64,000 nucleotides of DNA from Rhodococcus sp. 1163. GTDB lineage: Bacteria; Actinomycetota; Actinomycetes; Mycobacteriales; Mycobacteriaceae. The position numbers and the translations under genes were made by a program. The notes under the pieces were generated by a model. The model was not told the origin of the DNA and did no database searches. It worked only from the letters and a program-made list of their open reading frames with translations. Below are positions 48,816 through 56,696 of the stretch, piece after piece. Location of the stretch: assembly GCF_002091985.1 (NCBI RefSeq), contig NZ_MKKX01000016.1, positions 104,986-168,985 on the forward strand, in the 5' to 3' direction. The stretch's first letter is position 1. Every line of letters starts with the position of its first letter.

Positions 48816-48834
48816 ATTGGTTAGGCTAACCTAT
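48816..48834. promoter_or_regulatory. IdeR (DtxR-family) iron box in the divergent siderophore region
   Basis: ATTGGTTAGGCTAACCTAT matches the IdeR consensus at 16 of 19 positions, including the whole GGTTAGGCTAACCT core. It stands between the RDD-permease operon (minus) and the FhuF-like gene (plus, start 48883). Repression of both sides by Fe2+-loaded IdeR is the expected effect. Confidence 0.88.
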
Positions 48835-48882
48835 TGCTCGTGGCCCTTCAGGGTTATGTCGTTCGAACAAGGGAGTGTTCTG

Positions 48883-49644
48883 GTGTCAGTTGTAACAACG
48901 ACGTCCGATGCCTGGGCCGATGTGCATCGTTCGCTTTCGTGCAGCGACGAGGGCGGTCCGCTGGGCGAGGCGTGCGTCGACCTTCGTGCGTTGAACTCGG
49001 CCTACCCCCGTATGTATGCGGTTGCATCGATGGCGAACGAGGCGAAGCGTCGCTGGTGGCAGCTGGCAGTAGGCCTCGAAAGTGGTCGTGCGGAGCAGAT
49101 GGTCACTCGCTCCCTCGAGGACGTGAAGACTCCCGAGGTGGCAGCGATCCAGGTGGCAACCGCGCTGATTCATGCAATCGTGGGCCGCGTCGTCGCCTTG
49201 TTGGTTCTTCAGGGGCGTACGTGGGATCCGGGCATCGACAATCTGTGGATTCACATGGACAGCGACGGCGGTATCGACTGGGCGGGGCTCACTTCGCCCG
49301 TGCTGAGAGTATTGCCCGGCGACAGCCTCGAAGGGGCTTCGGGGACGGTCACTCTTCCATGTGAGGAAGCGCTGCTGATCTGGACGGCCCACCGATGCAT
49401 CACTTCCCTCGATGTCGTTTCTCGGGCGATCGCTGACTCTGCGCCCCTCGATCCGCGCGTCTTCTGGTCGTTGGTCGGTGATGCAGTACTCGGCGCATCG
49501 ACACACGTGCCCATGTTGTCGAGATCGCTCGGAGTATCGAGTGCTCGTCGCGGACAAGCGCTTCTCGACGCATTTGTTGCAGCCGGAGTTCCGGTCCGTT
49601 CGCGTCCAGCGTCGATCGGACGACTTCGCTTGCGAGCGTCATGA
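48883..49644 (+). CDS. FhuF-like protein lacking the C-terminal cysteines
   Basis: The protein has about 253 residues from GTG 48883, which has AGGGAG 7 bases upstream; ATG 48856 is an alternative. Its pattern (ANEAKRRWWQLAVGLE, NLWIHMDSDGGIDWAGLTSPVLRV, and SARRGQALLDAFVAAGVPVRSRP at the end) resembles the FhuF/siderophore-reductase or IucA/IucC C-terminal-like group. The CC-x10-C-x2-C iron-sulfur motif of active FhuF is missing; the four cysteines are scattered. It is divergent from the siderophore permease operon across an IdeR box, so a role in siderophore iron handling is likely, but the family call is tentative. Confidence 0.8.
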   Translation: MSVVTTTSDAWADVHRSLSCSDEGGPLGEACVDLRALNSAYPRMYAVASMANEAKRRWWQLAVGLESGRAEQMVTRSLEDVKTPEVAAIQVATALIHAIVGRVVALLVLQGRTWDPGIDNLWIHMDSDGGIDWAGLTSPVLRVLPGDSLEGASGTVTLPCEEALLIWTAHRCITSLDVVSRAIADSAPLDPRVFWSLVGDAVLGASTHVPMLSRSLGVSSARRGQALLDAFVAAGVPVRSRPASIGRLRLRAS

Positions 49645-49651
49645 ACACCCC

Positions 49652-49682
49652 TTGCGGATAAAATAAGGGTAGCCTAGGCTGA
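49652..49682 (+). promoter_or_regulatory. IdeR-controlled promoter of the MrsI-like RNA
   Basis: TTGCGG (49652-49657) and TAGGCT (49675-49680) fit -35 and -10 elements with a 17-base spacer. Overlapping the -10 is TAAGGGTAGCCTAGGCTGA (49664-49682), which matches the IdeR consensus at about 14 of 19 positions. Transcription should start near 49687 and be repressed by iron-loaded IdeR. Confidence 0.72.
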
Positions 49683-49686
49683 TATG

Positions 49687-49785
49687 GAACTAACGGACCG
49701 CGCCGGAGTCCTGAGGGCTGCAGTGACTCCCGGTCCTTGCCGCGGCGGGCTCCACATCCATTCGGATGTGGGTCCGCCGATTTTT
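49687..49785 (+). ncRNA. mrsI: MrsI-like iron-responsive small RNA
   Basis: A predicted transcript of about 100 nt runs from the IdeR-box promoter to an intrinsic terminator. It folds into two hairpins. The first (about 49695-49737) uses GGACC/GGTCC and GGAGTC/GACTCC with an apical loop containing AGGGC. The second is the terminator. M. tuberculosis MrsI (ncRv11846) is an IdeR-repressed ~100-nt RNA encoded beside Rv1846c-Rv1847 that silences non-essential iron proteins during iron starvation. Here the next gene is the Rv1847-like thioesterase, so position, size and control all agree. Sequence identity to MrsI was not checked. Confidence 0.72.
49743..49785 (+). terminator. Intrinsic terminator of the MrsI-like RNA
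   Basis: GGCGG ... CACATCC (from 49744) pairs with GGATGTG ... CCGCC (to 49778) around an ATTC loop, with a small internal bulge. GATTTTT follows. It lies about 80 bases before the thioesterase start. Confidence 0.8.
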
Positions 49786-49864
49786 CTCGGCTGGGTCTCG
49801 TGTAGTTCTGGGGAGATCACACGCCGCTCGCCACGCGCGGCCACGACACCCTAGGAGGGCCTGA

Positions 49865-50335
49865 ATGAGCCAGAACGAACCGAAGGTAACAACTCCTTCT
49901 GATACGAATGTCGATCCAGCCGACATCACCGAGATGGTCGCGCAGGGTTTCGACGGCACCCTAGGACTGGAGTATCTCGAAGTCTCCGGCGATCGAGTCC
50001 GCGCGACGTGGGACGTGACGCCCAAGCTCCACCAGCCAGCCGGGATCATGCACGGTGGCGTTCTCTGTGCCGTAGTCGAGTCGCTTGCCAGCATCGGCGG
50101 GAGCGTGTGGCTCGGTGACCGCGGACACGTCGTGGGCGTCAACAACAACACGGACTTTCTCCGCGCAACGCGTTCGGGTCGCCTCACCGGCGTAGCCACC
50201 CCTGTCCATCGGGGCCGCACTCAGCAGATCTGGCAGGTGGACATATCCGACGAAGCTGGAAAGCATGTTGCACAAGGCAAGGTTCGGCTCGCCAATATCG
50301 TCGACACGGCAATTCTGGGAAACGCCGCGACATGA
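49865..50335 (+). CDS. PaaI/hotdog-fold thioesterase (Rv1847-like)
   Basis: This 156-residue protein starts at ATG 49865 with AGGAGG 6 bases upstream. The hotdog motif LHQPAGIMHGGVLCAVVESLASIGG contains the conserved HGG and the Glu that acts in catalysis, followed by VVGVNNNTDFLRATRSGRLTGVATPVHRGRTQQIWQVDI. Such enzymes hydrolyse aryl- or acyl-CoA thioesters. It stands at the Rv1847 position, behind the terminator of the MrsI-like RNA, and must have its own promoter or depend on readthrough. Confidence 0.92.
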   Translation: MSQNEPKVTTPSDTNVDPADITEMVAQGFDGTLGLEYLEVSGDRVRATWDVTPKLHQPAGIMHGGVLCAVVESLASIGGSVWLGDRGHVVGVNNNTDFLRATRSGRLTGVATPVHRGRTQQIWQVDISDEAGKHVAQGKVRLANIVDTAILGNAAT

Positions 50336-50422
50336 GCCCACGAGGAGATTGTCGGCGCGGCGGGAGCGCCGCGTTGCCGCGTCGATGATTCTCCTCGAAC
50401 TCGACGCACTACCTTTGCAGTC

Positions 50423-50806
50423 ATGAGTGAAACGGTCGGCAGCGGTATGTCGTCTCCGAGGGTCGGAGCGTTCGATCCCGAAAACGTCGCCCAGGCACGT
50501 GCGGCGATCGCCGCAGTCGACGATATCGGAGTGTGGGTCCAACGCTTCGACCTGTTGGGCGATCCGACTCGGCTGCGCATTCTGCTGTGTATGCACCGGG
50601 CGCCCGGCATTTGCGTCACCGATCTGGCGTCGGCGCTGGAAATGACGCCGACCGCCGTCTCGCACGCCCTACGTCTTCTTCGCAACGAGGGGTGGGTTGC
50701 CGTTCAGCGCGACGGCAAAAAGATGACCTACCGACTCGACGACGACGTCGTACACGGCATGCTGCACCAACTCGGCGCCACCCATGCACTACATGTGCAC
50801 GAATGA
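50423..50806 (+). CDS. ArsR/SmtB-family metalloregulator
   Basis: The protein has 127 residues. The winged helix is FDLLGDPTRLRILLCMHRAPGICVTDLASALEMTPTAVSHALRLLRNEGWVAVQRDGKKMTYRLDD. The C-terminus HGMLHQLGATHALHVHE is rich in His and Glu, as in Ni/Co or Zn-sensing members, so metal binding at the alpha-5 or C-terminal site is likely. Cys51 and Cys58 lie in the recognition region. No metal transporter is adjacent, so the target is unknown. It is convergent with ndh. Confidence 0.9.
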   Translation: MSETVGSGMSSPRVGAFDPENVAQARAAIAAVDDIGVWVQRFDLLGDPTRLRILLCMHRAPGICVTDLASALEMTPTAVSHALRLLRNEGWVAVQRDGKKMTYRLDDDVVHGMLHQLGATHALHVHE

Positions 50807-50834
50807 CGCCGAGTGATCACCGTCGCTGAGCCTG

Positions 50835-52226
50835 TCAGCCCGCGGTTTTCTGCTCCTGCTTTTCGATCCTCTTCTGCGAAGAGCGTTTCGATTCCATCGA
50901 GTTCAATTGCTCGATGGCCAATCGTGCGAACACCTGCTGCTCGGTAGACGCCATCTGTGCACGTCCCTTCCCGAGGAAGGTGACGAACCAAGAAATGACC
51001 GTGGTGATGCGGCTGCGGTAACCGACCAGGTAGTACAGGTGCAACGCGAGCCACATGACCCAAGCGATGAACCCGCCGAACTCGAACTTTCCGACCTTGG
51101 CGACGGCATTGAAGCGCGACACCGTGGCCATAGACCCCTTGTCGAAGTACTTGAACGGCTTGCGTTCTGCCGGATCGGCTCCGGTCAGTGACGCTTTGAT
51201 CTGCTTGGCGGCGTAGTTGGCCCCCTGGATCGCACCCTGTGCCATACCAGGAACATCTTCGACGGACATCAGGTCGCCGACCACGAAAACATTGGGGTGG
51301 CCTTCGACTGTCAGGTCGGGTTCGACAATGACTCTTCCAGCACGATCGGTCTCGGACCCGGACTGATCAGTGAGTTGCTTCCCGAGCGGGCTGCCCTGCA
51401 CTCCGGCGGACCAGACCTTGCACTGTGCGTCGATGCGACGGGTCGTACCGTCCTTTTCCTTGACCGTCAGGCCGTCGTTGTCCACATCGGTGACCATGGC
51501 GTTCAGCTGAATCTCGACGCCGAGCTTCTCGAGCCGTGCTGCGGCTTTGTGGCCGAGCTTTTCGCCCATGGGCGGCAGCACAGCCGGGGCCGCGTCGAGC
51601 AGAATGACACGCGCGTCACGGGGGTCGATGTTTCGGAATGCACCGTCGAGGGTGCGATCTGCCAGTTCTGCTATCTGACCGGCGAGTTCGACTCCGGTAG
51701 GTCCTGCGCCGACAACCACGAAGGTCATCAGACGGTCCTTCTCTTCCTGATCGTCCGACAATTCGGCCTGCTCGAACGCGCCGAGAATACGACCACGAAG
51801 CTCGAGAGCGTCGTCGATCGTCTTCATACCAGGTGCGAACTCGGCGAAGTGGTCGTTGCCGAAGTACGACTGCTGTGCTCCGGCCGCGACGATGAGGCTG
51901 TCGAAGTGGGTCACGGTGACCCGTTCGAGAAGCTTGGAGGTGACGGTCTTGGCCGTCAGATCGATGGCTAGAACGTCACCGAGGAGAACCTCTGCATTCT
52001 TTTGCTTACGCAGGATGACCCGTGTCGTGGGAGCAATTTCGCCCACGGACAGGATGCCGGTGGCCACCTGGTAGAGAAGCGGCTGAAATAGGTGGTGGGT
52101 GGTCTTAGCGACCAGAGTGACGTCGACGTCGGCCTTCTTGAGTGCCTTGACGCCGAACAAGCCACCGAATCCGGAACCGATGACAACGACGTGATGACGC
52201 TTCGACTCGACCGGTTGGATGCTCAT
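50835..52226 (-). CDS. ndh: Type II NADH dehydrogenase
   Basis: This 463-residue flavoprotein oxidises NADH and reduces menaquinone without pumping protons. The FAD site is VVVIGSGFGGLFGVKALKKADVDVTLVAK, the NADH site is FVVVGAGPTGVELAGQIAELA, and GDLMSVEDVPGMAQGAIQGANYAAKQI is the second FAD contact. A C-terminal hydrophobic/amphipathic part (FIAWVMWLALHLYYLVGYRSRI) anchors it to the membrane. ATG 52226 follows AGGAG. It stands at the Rv1854c position; the urease genes found between Rv1847 and Rv1854c in M. tuberculosis are absent here. Confidence 0.97.
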   Translation of the reverse strand: MSIQPVESKRHHVVVIGSGFGGLFGVKALKKADVDVTLVAKTTHHLFQPLLYQVATGILSVGEIAPTTRVILRKQKNAEVLLGDVLAIDLTAKTVTSKLLERVTVTHFDSLIVAAGAQQSYFGNDHFAEFAPGMKTIDDALELRGRILGAFEQAELSDDQEEKDRLMTFVVVGAGPTGVELAGQIAELADRTLDGAFRNIDPRDARVILLDAAPAVLPPMGEKLGHKAAARLEKLGVEIQLNAMVTDVDNDGLTVKEKDGTTRRIDAQCKVWSAGVQGSPLGKQLTDQSGSETDRAGRVIVEPDLTVEGHPNVFVVGDLMSVEDVPGMAQGAIQGANYAAKQIKASLTGADPAERKPFKYFDKGSMATVSRFNAVAKVGKFEFGGFIAWVMWLALHLYYLVGYRSRITTVISWFVTFLGKGRAQMASTEQQVFARLAIEQLNSMESKRSSQKRIEKQEQKTAG

Positions 52227-52423
52227 TAACCTGCTCCTAGAGATTTGAGATGTACCACAACGGTAACGGTCCGGGTTTGGGGTGTCTCGGCAAGGTTCCC
52301 ATGTCGGAGGACGAATCGGGCGCTGACATGACGGTTAGTGCCACTGACCTGGGCGAGTGATCAGAGGTCGACTGCGAAAAACGACCTGCTTGCTTCTGTA
52401 TCGCTTCAGAAGTCGTCGGATCA

Positions 52424-53218
52424 TCAGGCGCGAGCGCGCTGCGCCAGCTCCACTGTTGCCGCGCGTAGGTCGGAAACGTCGGCAATCGGTTCGGCATATC
52501 CAACGCGAGTGGTCGCCTTCCCACGTGGAGTGAGCACGGCGAGGTCCAGCCCGTACCGGTCGGCCGAGGTGACCGTACTTTCCGTCGCATCCGGGTAGCC
52601 ACCGATAGCGCGGGCCATTGCGAGCAACGACTCGCTGTGATCCTCGTTCAGGTGCGTGAGCGCACCGGCGGCCTGCGTCGCCACCGGATCTGCCGATGCG
52701 GATGCATAGTCGACACCGAGTGCGGAATCCATCCGGCCGTATCCGCCTACCCACCGGACTCGCTCCACGCGCAGAATCCACACCGAGAAGTCGCTGTAGT
52801 CGATGTAGTACTTGGCGGCGGGGACAGCCGATAGATGCGCTTGCCGCGCAGCGGTTATCCCGTCGCCAGATGGTCGTTCCACCACGCCGGCGAGAGTGAT
52901 TCTCGATGTCGCGAGAGGATCGGTGACCGATGCCGGGGAGACCACCGACAAACTCGCCCTAGGGTCGTGATCGAGGTTCCGTCCGTGCTCGGCCATGTTC
53001 GAGACACACAGAACCGGTGAGCCGCCCAGTAAGCCATAGGTGATGTAGGACGCCCACGGGTCACCGCCGACAGTCAGACTGGCGAGGGTGCCTGAGTTGG
53101 TCGATGCTGCGACGGTTCGAGCCTCTTCGGCTGCCGACATCCGTCGGACAGGTTCGAACTCGCCCAACGGGGGAGGGACGGAAGGAGCGTCGCCGGGATC
53201 GCCATGATCGAGTGCCAT
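52424..53218 (-). CDS. HugZ-like pyridoxamine-oxidase-fold protein with DUF2470
   Basis: The protein has 264 residues. The N-terminal split-barrel (SGTLASLTVGGDPWASYITYGLLGGSPVLCVSNMAEHGRNLDHDPRASLSVV) is followed by a C-terminal DUF2470 domain (ALTHLNEDHSESLLAMARAIGGYPDATESTVTSADRYGLDL). This architecture is found in haem-utilisation protein HugZ and related haem-degrading or FMN-binding proteins. A haem-linked role would suit the iron genes nearby, but the NEDH stretch alone does not prove haem binding. The 197 bases between it and ndh contain nothing recognisable. Confidence 0.85.
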   Translation of the reverse strand: MALDHGDPGDAPSVPPPLGEFEPVRRMSAAEEARTVAASTNSGTLASLTVGGDPWASYITYGLLGGSPVLCVSNMAEHGRNLDHDPRASLSVVSPASVTDPLATSRITLAGVVERPSGDGITAARQAHLSAVPAAKYYIDYSDFSVWILRVERVRWVGGYGRMDSALGVDYASASADPVATQAAGALTHLNEDHSESLLAMARAIGGYPDATESTVTSADRYGLDLAVLTPRGKATTRVGYAEPIADVSDLRAATVELAQRARA

Positions 53219-53320
53219 GGTCGCAGTCTACGGAGCGTGTTCGGCCGTCGTGAACGTTCGTGTGGCCCAGGCGACTCGGAAAATTCGTTTCGCCGCGCGA
53301 ATCGCGGGCATACTCTCCCG

Positions 53321-53566
53321 GTGATCAAGGTGATGCGCACGAACCGAACGGTCCGGGCCGTGGTGGCTGCGATGGGGTTGTTCGTTGTGGTGGCCGCGAT
53401 ATGGGCGGGTGTGGGATATGTATATGCCGATGACCACAAGACCATGTCGGCGACCACGGTGGGGCTTTGTGTACTCGCAGTCGGGTGGTTGGTGATTCTG
53501 GGGGCCTTCGCCATCAAGTTCGGTCGCCTGCGGGCTCGACGACGCAAAAGTGAACACGACGGCTGA
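53321..53566 (+). CDS. Small membrane protein, DUF2530-like
   Basis: The protein has about 81 residues from GTG 53321; ATG 53333 is an alternative. Two membrane helices are clear (VRAVVAAMGLFVVVAAIWAGVGYVY and VGLCVLAVGWLVILGAFAIKF), followed by a basic tail RLRARRRKSEHDG. Size and layout match the DUF2530 family of mycobacteria and relatives, whose function is unknown. It is divergent from the HugZ-like gene and convergent with helR. Confidence 0.6.
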   Translation: MIKVMRTNRTVRAVVAAMGLFVVVAAIWAGVGYVYADDHKTMSATTVGLCVLAVGWLVILGAFAIKFGRLRARRRKSEHDG

Positions 53567-53586
53567 GGCAGGGGTAATTCGCGTAT

Positions 53587-55797
53587 TTATCGAGAAGTCG
53601 TGAGCACGACCAACTTTTGCGTCGCACGCGTCGTGGCGACATAGCGGTCGACCGCTCCCTCGGTGTCTGTCCCGAATGCGTCGGGGTCGATCAGAATTAC
53701 GAGATCGAATTCGAGGCCCTTGGACGTTTCTGGAGTCAGCACGCGAACACGTGAATTCGCCCGGAGTTCAATGCTTCCGGCGGCATCGGCGCTGATGATG
53801 CAAATGATCCCTTCGGTGTGGTGGGCCAACCATGTATCGAGAATCGAAGCCAACTCTGACGTGCGTCCGTGCACGACGGGGATGCCGCTCCGACGAATGG
53901 AGGTCGGTACGTTGGCGTCCGGCAGAACGGTTCGAATGATCGGTTCGGCTTCCGTCATGATTTCCTCGGGTGTTCGGTAGTTGATGGTCAGTGACGACAC
54001 CTCGACGTGTTCGAACCCGACTCGTCGCAGCCGCTCCTGCCACGACTCCGTGAACCCTCGGCGAGCTTGGGCGCGATCTCCGACTATGGTGAAGCTCCGG
54101 GATGGGCAGCGTGAGAAGAGCATTTGCCACTCCGCGTCGGTCAGTTCTTGAGCCTCGTCGACGACTATGTGCGCGAACGGGCCTGCTAGCGCGGCGTGAC
54201 CGCTGTCCGGGGAATCGGAATCTGTAAGGACCATGTCGTCGACGAGGGCATCTCGAACGCCTTTTTGGCGAAGTTGGGCGATCATTCCTTCGTCGTCGTC
54301 CAATTGAAGTAGCTCGTCCACAACCCGGTCCATCCGCTTACGTTCGCCCGCTTCGGTTGCAGCTCGGCGGCGGTGCTTCAGTGACAGATTCGGATCGCCG
54401 AGGCGCCTACGCGCGGCATCGAGAAGTGGGAGGTCGGAGATTGTCCAACTCTTGGGCTTCGGGCGCTGCAGCGTTGCGATGTCGTCCTCGCTGAGCGAGG
54501 GTGCACATCTACGAAGATAAGCGGGTACCGACCATAGGTCTGCGACGAGGTCGTTGGCTTCGACCAAGATCCATGCCTTCTCCAGAACAGCGCGCAACTC
54601 CTCGTTCTCATGCAACGACGTTCGGATGGTCCTGGCCGAAACGTCGCCGTCGTATTTGTCGGTCAGGATTGTCAGAAGCAACTCCCACACTTGTTCTCGG
54701 GCCTCGTTGTGCGGAATGCCCGGTTCGGGTGCACCGAACGCTTCGGCCCAGTCCTGGGGGCCGAGCCAAAGGTCGGCCCAGTCGGTCTCGACGGCCATTC
54801 CCGTGGTCGGTGGCTGCTCGTAGAATCTGACGGCCGACTCGATGGCCGTCACGAGATGTCTCGACGCTTTGAGGCGGCCGACCGAAGCGTCTTCCTCGAG
54901 TGCGGCGGACGCACCTTCTGACACGAGGTCCCGCAAGGTGCAAATGTGGACGCCCTCTTCACCGAGGCTCGGTAGGACGTCGGCGACGTAGGTCAGGTAG
55001 GCCTCGTGCGGCCCGATGAACAGCACACCACCTCGATGACGGCCGACCAGGGCATCGCCGTACAGAAGGTAAGCAGCCCGGTGAAGCGCGACGACCGTCT
55101 TCCCCGTGCCGGGACCCCCGTCGACGACGAGCGCCCCGCGCGATCCTGCGCGAATGATCGCATCCTGATCGGCTTGGATCGTTCCCAGCACATCGCGCAT
55201 CCGGTGTGACCTGTCACTGCCGAGACTCGCTATGAATGCCGAGTGATCGTCGAGGGCAGCGAGTCGGAGCACCCCATTCTCGCCTTCGAGTTCGTCAGCA
55301 GTGAAAACCTCGTCCCAGTAGTCGCTCACGCTTCCACAAGTCCAGCGATACCGACGCCGGCGGGCCAGCCCCATCGGGTTGGCCTGTGTTGCGCCGAAGT
55401 AAGGCTCGGCTGAAGGGGAGCGCCAGTCGACGAGGAGTTGATTTCCCGCCGTGTCCAGAAGTCCTAGCCTGCCGATGTACGACGACTCGTGTGTTTCTGC
55501 ATCGACGACATGGCCGAGACATAGGTCCAAGCCGAATCGGCGTAGAGACCGAAGGCGAGCAGTGAGTCGGTGGATTTCGAAATCGCGTTCCATCAGTTCC
55601 TGGCCCATCCGGCCGGTCTCCTTGCGGACGGAATCGAGTCGGTCGGTCAAGTCGGCGATAGATTTCGAGAGGCTTGTCGCGATCGCAGCGAAATGTTGCT
55701 CGTCGTCCAAGATCAACGCGGGGTGGGCTTTGGCGATGAGTCGATCCGAGAGATCGAAGGCACTGTCGGTGGTGGGGATCACGCCGCCGTCTCCCAT
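53587..55797 (-). CDS. helR: HelD/HelR-type SF1 ATPase that acts on RNA polymerase
   Basis: This 736-residue protein (731 if GTG 55782 with upstream GGAGA is used) has an N-terminal coiled coil (residues ~30-90, HFAAIATSLSKSIADLTDRLDSV...). The split helicase core carries VVDGGPGTGKTVVALHRAAYLLY (Walker A), HIVVDEAQELTDAEWQMLF (Walker B), TIVGDRAQ and SLTINYRTPEEIM. HelD family members pull RNA polymerase off DNA; the HelR branch in actinomycetes also displaces rifamycins and confers tolerance. The palindrome 114-134 bases upstream resembles the rifamycin-associated element, which supports the HelR assignment. Confidence 0.88.
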   Translation of the reverse strand: MGDGGVIPTTDSAFDLSDRLIAKAHPALILDDEQHFAAIATSLSKSIADLTDRLDSVRKETGRMGQELMERDFEIHRLTARLRSLRRFGLDLCLGHVVDAETHESSYIGRLGLLDTAGNQLLVDWRSPSAEPYFGATQANPMGLARRRRYRWTCGSVSDYWDEVFTADELEGENGVLRLAALDDHSAFIASLGSDRSHRMRDVLGTIQADQDAIIRAGSRGALVVDGGPGTGKTVVALHRAAYLLYGDALVGRHRGGVLFIGPHEAYLTYVADVLPSLGEEGVHICTLRDLVSEGASAALEEDASVGRLKASRHLVTAIESAVRFYEQPPTTGMAVETDWADLWLGPQDWAEAFGAPEPGIPHNEAREQVWELLLTILTDKYDGDVSARTIRTSLHENEELRAVLEKAWILVEANDLVADLWSVPAYLRRCAPSLSEDDIATLQRPKPKSWTISDLPLLDAARRRLGDPNLSLKHRRRAATEAGERKRMDRVVDELLQLDDDEGMIAQLRQKGVRDALVDDMVLTDSDSPDSGHAALAGPFAHIVVDEAQELTDAEWQMLFSRCPSRSFTIVGDRAQARRGFTESWQERLRRVGFEHVEVSSLTINYRTPEEIMTEAEPIIRTVLPDANVPTSIRRSGIPVVHGRTSELASILDTWLAHHTEGIICIISADAAGSIELRANSRVRVLTPETSKGLEFDLVILIDPDAFGTDTEGAVDRYVATTRATQKLVVLTTSR

Positions 55798-55910
55798 TGC
55801 TCGAATCGCGATGGGTTCGAAATCGGTGGTAAATCGGGTACAGGTAGATGCATGAGTTTCCCTCCCTTTCCGCAGCTTTCGGCTTCAGCCGGTAATTCTG
55901 CGCTGCACCC

Positions 55911-55931
55911 GGGGTCTTGCCACAAGCCCCC
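55911..55931. promoter_or_regulatory. Rifamycin-associated-element-like palindrome upstream of helR
   Basis: On the minus strand the core reads GGGGGCTTGTGGCAAGACCCC, a near-perfect inverted repeat of the GGGGCTTG/CAAGNCCCC type described for the rifamycin-associated element of actinomycetes. The symmetry extends to CACCCGGGG/CCCCGGGTG (55906-55936) with one mismatch. It is 114 bases upstream of the helR start and in the same orientation. Confidence 0.72.
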
Positions 55932-56042
55932 GGGTGCGCTATATGTTGAAAAGGGAAGGGAAGCTGCTGCACGGTCCAAGCGGCTCGGTAAAGGTCGAAA
56001 AGGGCCTTGCTACCGGCCCCGTTCATCAGAGGATTCGGTGTA

Positions 56043-56639
56043 TCAGCCCGAGACGTCGATGATCTCGATCGCGAAGACCAAGGTGTCGCCTTGCTCGATG
56101 CCAGCGGACGACTGACCACTGGGGTACCCGTCGGCGGATGTCATCGCGACAGCTACCTTCGACCCGACGGTCTGCCCGGCGATCGCCTTCTGAAAGCCTG
56201 GTACGACTCGGGCAAGCGGGAACTCGACCGGTGCGCCACGTTCGTAGCTGCTGTCGAAGACCGAACCGTCGCGGCCGTTGACCCCCATGTAGCAGACCGA
56301 GACCGTCGCGTCGTCGGCCACAACAGGTCCGTCACCGGTCTGCAGCGTGTGTACCTGGGTCTCGGTCACAGCGAACGGTGTGGTGACCTCGACGAGGGGA
56401 GCCGTCGTATCGGTTGATCCGGCAACTGCCACGCTGCCGGTGGATCCGGGAAGCGTCCATTCGGGTGTGGTGCCGGCCTCGGGCGTTTGGGCCGGGCAGG
56501 TGGTGGATGCAGGTGCAGATTCGCTGACCGATGAGGTAGTCGAATCGGAGCCGCATGCTGCGAGCACCACAGCGAGCGACGCGGCGCAGGCCACGAGTAT
56601 GCCGGATTTGGTTGCGCGAGAATAATTCACGTCGATCAC
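56043..56639 (-). CDS. FKBP-type peptidyl-prolyl isomerase, lipoprotein
   Basis: The protein has about 198 residues from GTG 56639; GTG 56630 is also possible, and a longer frame to 56687 lacks a signal. A lipoprotein signal peptide ends in VVLAACGSD, so the mature protein starts at that cysteine. Ser/Thr/Ala-rich linkers follow. The FKBP domain occupies the last ~100 residues (VSVCYMGVNGRDGSVFDSSYERGAPVEFPLARVVPGFQKAIAGQTVGSKVAVAM). It should assist folding of exported proteins at the outer face of the membrane. The usual Trp of the active site is Phe (VVPGFQKAI). Confidence 0.9.
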   Translation of the reverse strand: MIDVNYSRATKSGILVACAASLAVVLAACGSDSTTSSVSESAPASTTCPAQTPEAGTTPEWTLPGSTGSVAVAGSTDTTAPLVEVTTPFAVTETQVHTLQTGDGPVVADDATVSVCYMGVNGRDGSVFDSSYERGAPVEFPLARVVPGFQKAIAGQTVGSKVAVAMTSADGYPSGQSSAGIEQGDTLVFAIEIIDVSG

Positions 56640-56696
56640 GCTACAGAACCTCGATCGCGCGGAGGAACTCGAACCCGCATCGTTCATCGAGATCGC

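Noticed and set aside
49684..49854. 56-codon ORF starting ATG at the MrsI-like RNA
   Set aside because: It has no ribosome site, runs through the terminator hairpin, and its product has no family; the non-coding RNA explanation fits better.
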